The position numbers and the translations under genes were made by a program. Below are positions 30,554 to 33,529 of a stretch of DNA of 33,529 nucleotides, one piece after another. Location of the stretch: the NCBI RefSeq assembly GCF_016462415.1, contig NZ_JAEMTF010000042.1, positions 3,311-36,839 on the forward strand, in the 5' to 3' direction. Within the stretch, counting starts at the first letter, position 1. Each line of letters begins with the position of its first letter. Source of the DNA: Williamsia sp. (GTDB taxonomy: Bacteria > Actinomycetota > Actinomycetes > Mycobacteriales > Mycobacteriaceae). The notes below the pieces were generated by a model that did not search any database, had not been told where the DNA came from, and worked only from the letters and a program-made list of their open reading frames with translations.

Positions 30554-31429
30554 ATGAGCAAATCACCCAACCGGACCCGCAACGCGAACGCGGTGGTCAC
30601 CGGCGCGGGCAGCGGCATCGGCCGCGCCTTCGCGCTCGAGCTCGCCCGTCGCGGTTCGCGCGTCGTCTGCTCCGACATCGACGGTGACCGCGTCAAGGAG
30701 ACGGTGTCGATGATCGACCGGCTCACCTCCGGTCGCGCCCACCCGGTCTTCTGTGATGTGTCGGTGAGCGAGGACGTCGACGAACTCGCCGCGCAGGCGC
30801 AGGAGTGGTTCGGTGCGCCGACCTCGCTGATGATCAACAACGCGGGTGTCGGTATCGGCGGGAAACCTGTGGGCGAGATCGGCATCGACGACTGGCAGTG
30901 GGCACTCGGGATCAACCTGTGGGGCATGGTCTACGGCTCGGAGAAGTTCCTCCCGCAGCTGCGCGAGGCCGGTCGCGGCGGTCTGATCAACGTCGCGTCC
31001 ACCGCAGCGTTCTCCGCGGCGCCGGGGATGGCCGCCTACAACGTCGGCAAGGCCGGCGTGCTGGCCCTGTCCGAGACGATCGCCGCGGAGCTGGGCGGCA
31101 CCGACCTCGCCGTCACCGTGCTGTGCCCGACGTTCGTCAAGACCAACGTCGCGGTCGACGGGCGGATCACCGCCGACGCGTCGAAGCTCGCCGGGACGCT
31201 GATGCGCTACACGGGCCTCTCGCCCGACCGCGTCGCCAAGGGCACGCTCAACGCCCACGACCGCGGACAGCTCTACGTTGTCCCGCAGCTCGACGCGAAG
31301 GCCATCTGGTCGGCCAAGCGACATCTGCCGCGCACCTACACCGCCGGCCTCGGCCTGCTGAACCGCATCCTGCCCCAAACGGGGACACCGTCGGCCGTGC
31401 CGGCACTCACCACGACCGTAGGAGAATGA
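30554..31429 (+). CDS. Short-chain dehydrogenase/reductase
   Basis: NAD(P)-dependent oxidoreductase of 291 residues, classical SDR. The cofactor motif is TGAGSGIG (16-23), the acid at the end of beta-2 (SDIDGD) favours NAD(H), NNAG is at 95-98, and the catalytic residues are S149, Y162 and K166 (YNVGK). The start directly abuts the hydrolase stop and its stop is 1 bp before the monooxygenase ATG. It may interconvert an alcohol and the ketone used by the Baeyer-Villiger-type enzyme next door; this pairing is inference. Confidence 0.9.
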   Translation: MSKSPNRTRNANAVVTGAGSGIGRAFALELARRGSRVVCSDIDGDRVKETVSMIDRLTSGRAHPVFCDVSVSEDVDELAAQAQEWFGAPTSLMINNAGVGIGGKPVGEIGIDDWQWALGINLWGMVYGSEKFLPQLREAGRGGLINVASTAAFSAAPGMAAYNVGKAGVLALSETIAAELGGTDLAVTVLCPTFVKTNVAVDGRITADASKLAGTLMRYTGLSPDRVAKGTLNAHDRGQLYVVPQLDAKAIWSAKRHLPRTYTAGLGLLNRILPQTGTPSAVPALTTTVGE

Positions 31430-31430
31430 C

Positions 31431-32966
31431 ATGACCGGGGCATCGAACGTGCGCACCGACCTCAACGACAAACCTGTCGTCGACACCGCGATCATCGGAG
31501 CCGGCTTCGCGGGCATCGGCGCAGCGATCCGGCTGCGGCAGAGCGGGGTCGAGGACTTCGTGCTCCTCGAGCGCGACACCCGCCCGGGCGGAACGTGGCG
31601 GGACAACACCTATCCCGGCGCAGCGTGCGACATCCCGTCGCGGCTCTACTCGTACTCCTTCGCCCCGAACCCGGGCTGGAGCAAGACCTACTCGGGTAGC
31701 GCCGAGATCCTCTCCTACATCGACACCATGGTCGCCGACCACGACCTCGATCGGCGGATCCGCTACGGCGCCACCGTGACCGGTGTCGTCTTCGACGAGG
31801 CCAACGGCGTGTGGGAGTGCTCCATCGCCGACTCCGAGCCGCTCTACGCCCGCACCGTCGTGGTGGCGTCGGGACCGCTGTCGACGCCGGGTTACCCGGA
31901 CATCACCGGCATCGAGGAGTTCGCGGGCAAGCGCATGCACAGTGCTGACTGGGACCACGAGTACGACTTCACCGGCAAGAAGGTCGGTGTCATCGGCACC
32001 GGGGCCAGTGCGGTGCAGGTGATCCCCGAACTCGTCCGCTCGGCAGCGCACGTGTCGGTGTTCCAGCGGACACCCGGCTGGGTGCTCCCGCGCATCAACC
32101 CGTCGGTCAGCGAGCGTACCAAGAAGGCCTACGCGCGGATCCCGTTGCTGCAGTCGGCTTCCCGCGCAGCCTGGTTCTGGGGCCATGAGTCCGTCGCGCT
32201 GGGCGTCGTGTGGAACTCCCCGTTGACGCGGGTCGTCGAGGCCGTGTCGAAGATCAGCATGCGCGCCCAGGTCAAGGACCCGTGGATGCGTCGTCAGCTC
32301 ACCCCCGACTTCCGGGCCGGTTGCAAGCGCCTGCTGATGACCAGCGCCTACTACCCCGCGCTGCAGGAGGACAACTGCCGACTGATCACGTGGCCCATCG
32401 CGCGCATCAGCGAGAAGGGGGTCCGGACGGTAGAGGGTGTCGAGCACCAGTTCGACGCGCTCGTGTTCGCGACCGGTTTCGAGGTGTCCAAGCAGGGCAC
32501 CCCCATCCCGATCACCGGCCGCGGCGGACGGGTCCTGGGTGACGAGTGGAGTCGAGGCGCGTACGCGTACAAGAGCATCGCCGTCTCCGGCTACCCGAAT
32601 CTGTACTTCACCTTCGGCCCCAACTCCGGCCCCGGCCACAGCTCGGCGCTGGTGTACATGGAGGCGCAGATCGACGCGATCGTCATGGCGGTCACCACGG
32701 TGCTGCGTCGTCGTCTGGCCGTGCTCGACGTCAGTCCCGCCGCGCAGGCGGACTACAACTCCGACATCCAGCGTCGACTGCAGAAGACGACGTGGAACTC
32801 CGGCTGCAAGAGCTGGTACCTCACCGAGGACGGCTTCAACGCCACCATGTTCCCGGGCTTCGCGAGTCAGTACGTCGCACAGATGCGCGGTATCGATCTC
32901 ACCCGCGACTTCACCGCCGTGGCGCTCGCGCCGGACGATCTGGAGGCATCGGTCACGACGCGGTGA
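31431..32966 (+). CDS. Flavin-containing monooxygenase, Baeyer-Villiger type
   Basis: FAD- and NADPH-dependent monooxygenase of 511 residues. The first Rossmann motif is GAGFAGIG (23-30), followed by GGTWRDNTYPGAACDIPS. The Baeyer-Villiger fingerprint F164-x-G-x3-H170-x3-W174-D is intact, and the NADPH-binding motif is GTGASA (189-194). AGGAG lies just before the ATG. With the esterase and SDR of the same operon, a scheme of alcohol to ketone to ester to acid plus alcohol is chemically sensible. Mycobacterial MymA (Rv3083) is a likely relative, where a role in envelope lipids has been proposed. The substrate is unknown. Confidence 0.9.
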   Translation: MTGASNVRTDLNDKPVVDTAIIGAGFAGIGAAIRLRQSGVEDFVLLERDTRPGGTWRDNTYPGAACDIPSRLYSYSFAPNPGWSKTYSGSAEILSYIDTMVADHDLDRRIRYGATVTGVVFDEANGVWECSIADSEPLYARTVVVASGPLSTPGYPDITGIEEFAGKRMHSADWDHEYDFTGKKVGVIGTGASAVQVIPELVRSAAHVSVFQRTPGWVLPRINPSVSERTKKAYARIPLLQSASRAAWFWGHESVALGVVWNSPLTRVVEAVSKISMRAQVKDPWMRRQLTPDFRAGCKRLLMTSAYYPALQEDNCRLITWPIARISEKGVRTVEGVEHQFDALVFATGFEVSKQGTPIPITGRGGRVLGDEWSRGAYAYKSIAVSGYPNLYFTFGPNSGPGHSSALVYMEAQIDAIVMAVTTVLRRRLAVLDVSPAAQADYNSDIQRRLQKTTWNSGCKSWYLTEDGFNATMFPGFASQYVAQMRGIDLTRDFTAVALAPDDLEASVTTR

Positions 32967-32983
32967 TGTTATGTTGACCTGAG

Positions 32984-33012
32984 GGTCCGCAGCATGGGGA
33001 GTGCGTCGGACC
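32984..33012 (+). terminator. Hairpin after the monooxygenase operon
   Basis: GGTCCG (32984-32989) pairs with CGGACC (33007-33012) around a 17-nt loop in which CGCA/TGCG offers an alternative pairing. It may be a terminator or a leader structure of the next gene; there is no T-run. Confidence 0.35.
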
Positions 33013-33028
33013 GGTAGCCAGGGGGATC

Positions 33029-33529
33029 ATGTCTTCAGCCGAACGGGCGTCCGACCCTGCTCTGGTCGTGCTCGACACCTCCGCGCTCCGCGATGTCCGT
33101 GAGCGGATTCGCGCGGCAGGCCCGTCCGACTGCGATGCATTCGTGGTGGTGGACCTGGGTGACCGGGGGCTGTCGGCCACCGTGGTGGACGCCGAGTCCG
33201 GAGTCCGGGTCGGCGAACGCACGGACAGCGATCTCGCTCCACGGATGCTCGACCGCGCGATTGTCGATCACCTGACCGCGACCGGGCGTGTGGCGCGTCC
33301 CGAGTCGGACGAGTGGGCCGATGAGTTGCTCGGTCTCGTGACCGGCCTTCGCGGCACCCTCGTCACCGCGGAGGGTGCGTTCGCGATGGGGGCCGAGCAC
33401 GTCGGACTGGTGCGGGTCTCGCGTAGCGACCTCGTCGTCGCACTGCACCCGTACCTGATGACGGCAGCGGCACTGTGGCAGTCGGTCGTGTCCGAGTGTG
33501 CGCGGACCGTCGGTGCGCTCGTCTTTCTG
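33029..33529 (+). CDS. Partial gene, possible Hsp70/actin-fold protein
   Basis: Open to the right edge with no stop, 167 codons seen. The ATG has AGGGGGA about 3-9 nt upstream, a strong ribosome-binding site. The N-terminus MSSAERASDPALVVLDTSAL is followed near residue 38 by FVVVDLGDRGLSATVVDAESG, which resembles a phosphate-binding loop of the actin/Hsp70 fold. DRAIVDHL, then a helix LLGLVTGLRGTLVTAEGAF and VRVSRSDLVVALHPYL, recall the DnaK sequence order around its peptide-independent lobe. The match is visual and loose; type VII secretion-associated actin-like proteins are an alternative. No signal peptide is seen. Confidence 0.55.
   Translation, partial: MSSAERASDPALVVLDTSALRDVRERIRAAGPSDCDAFVVVDLGDRGLSATVVDAESGVRVGERTDSDLAPRMLDRAIVDHLTATGRVARPESDEWADELLGLVTGLRGTLVTAEGAFAMGAEHVGLVRVSRSDLVVALHPYLMTAAALWQSVVSECARTVGALVFL

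Overview
The window is high-GC, gene-dense actinobacterial DNA. I infer a member of the Mycobacteriales, with Gordonia the best guess and Rhodococcus, Williamsia or Dietzia not excluded. The reasons are the GC-rich third codon positions, frequent GTG/TTG starts, paired LIP-type secreted lipases, a DUF222/HNH (13E12-type) gene, a Mycobacterium-like dcd followed by a UDP-glucose dehydrogenase gene, and a lipase/SDR/flavin-monooxygenase operon resembling the mycobacterial mymA gene set. No insertion sequence, integrase, CRISPR array or rRNA was seen.

1-12366: purine catabolism. A split molybdenum hydroxylase (fused 2Fe-2S/Mo protein plus FAD subunit) and an 8-oxoguanine deaminase are on the minus strand, divergent from guanine deaminase. 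After a secreted-lipase gene comes a minus-strand operon: NCS2 purine permease fused to a degenerate OHCU-decarboxylase domain, then uraD, uraH and urate oxidase. A MocA-type Mo-cofactor cytidylyltransferase diverges from the permease. Together these encode purine uptake, deamination of guanine to xanthine, oxidation of xanthine to urate, direct deamination of 8-oxoguanine to urate, and conversion of urate to (S)-allantoin. No allantoinase lies in the window.

12376-16433: a second LIP lipase, paralogous to the first and in the same orientation; a 472-bp gene-free stretch that becomes AT-rich; a membrane-anchored PslG/GH39-like glycoside hydrolase with a Ser/Thr/Pro tail; a strong bidirectional terminator; and an SRPBCC protein.

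16506-21690: organosulfur acquisition. A TauD/AtsK-type dioxygenase diverges from an operon of lipoprotein SsuA-like, ATPase SsuB, permease SsuC and an FMN-dependent NtaA/SnaA/DszA-type monooxygenase. An amino-acid permease (APC) and a TspO protein follow.

23941-28798: tRNA-Gly(CCC), an HhH-PHP protein related to the non-polymerase part of PolX, a DUF222/HNH protein, dCTP deaminase and a UDP-glucose/GDP-mannose dehydrogenase.

28783-32966: a MerR regulator divergent from an operon of alpha/beta hydrolase, SDR and Baeyer-Villiger-type monooxygenase. The window ends inside a gene for a possible Hsp70/actin-fold protein.
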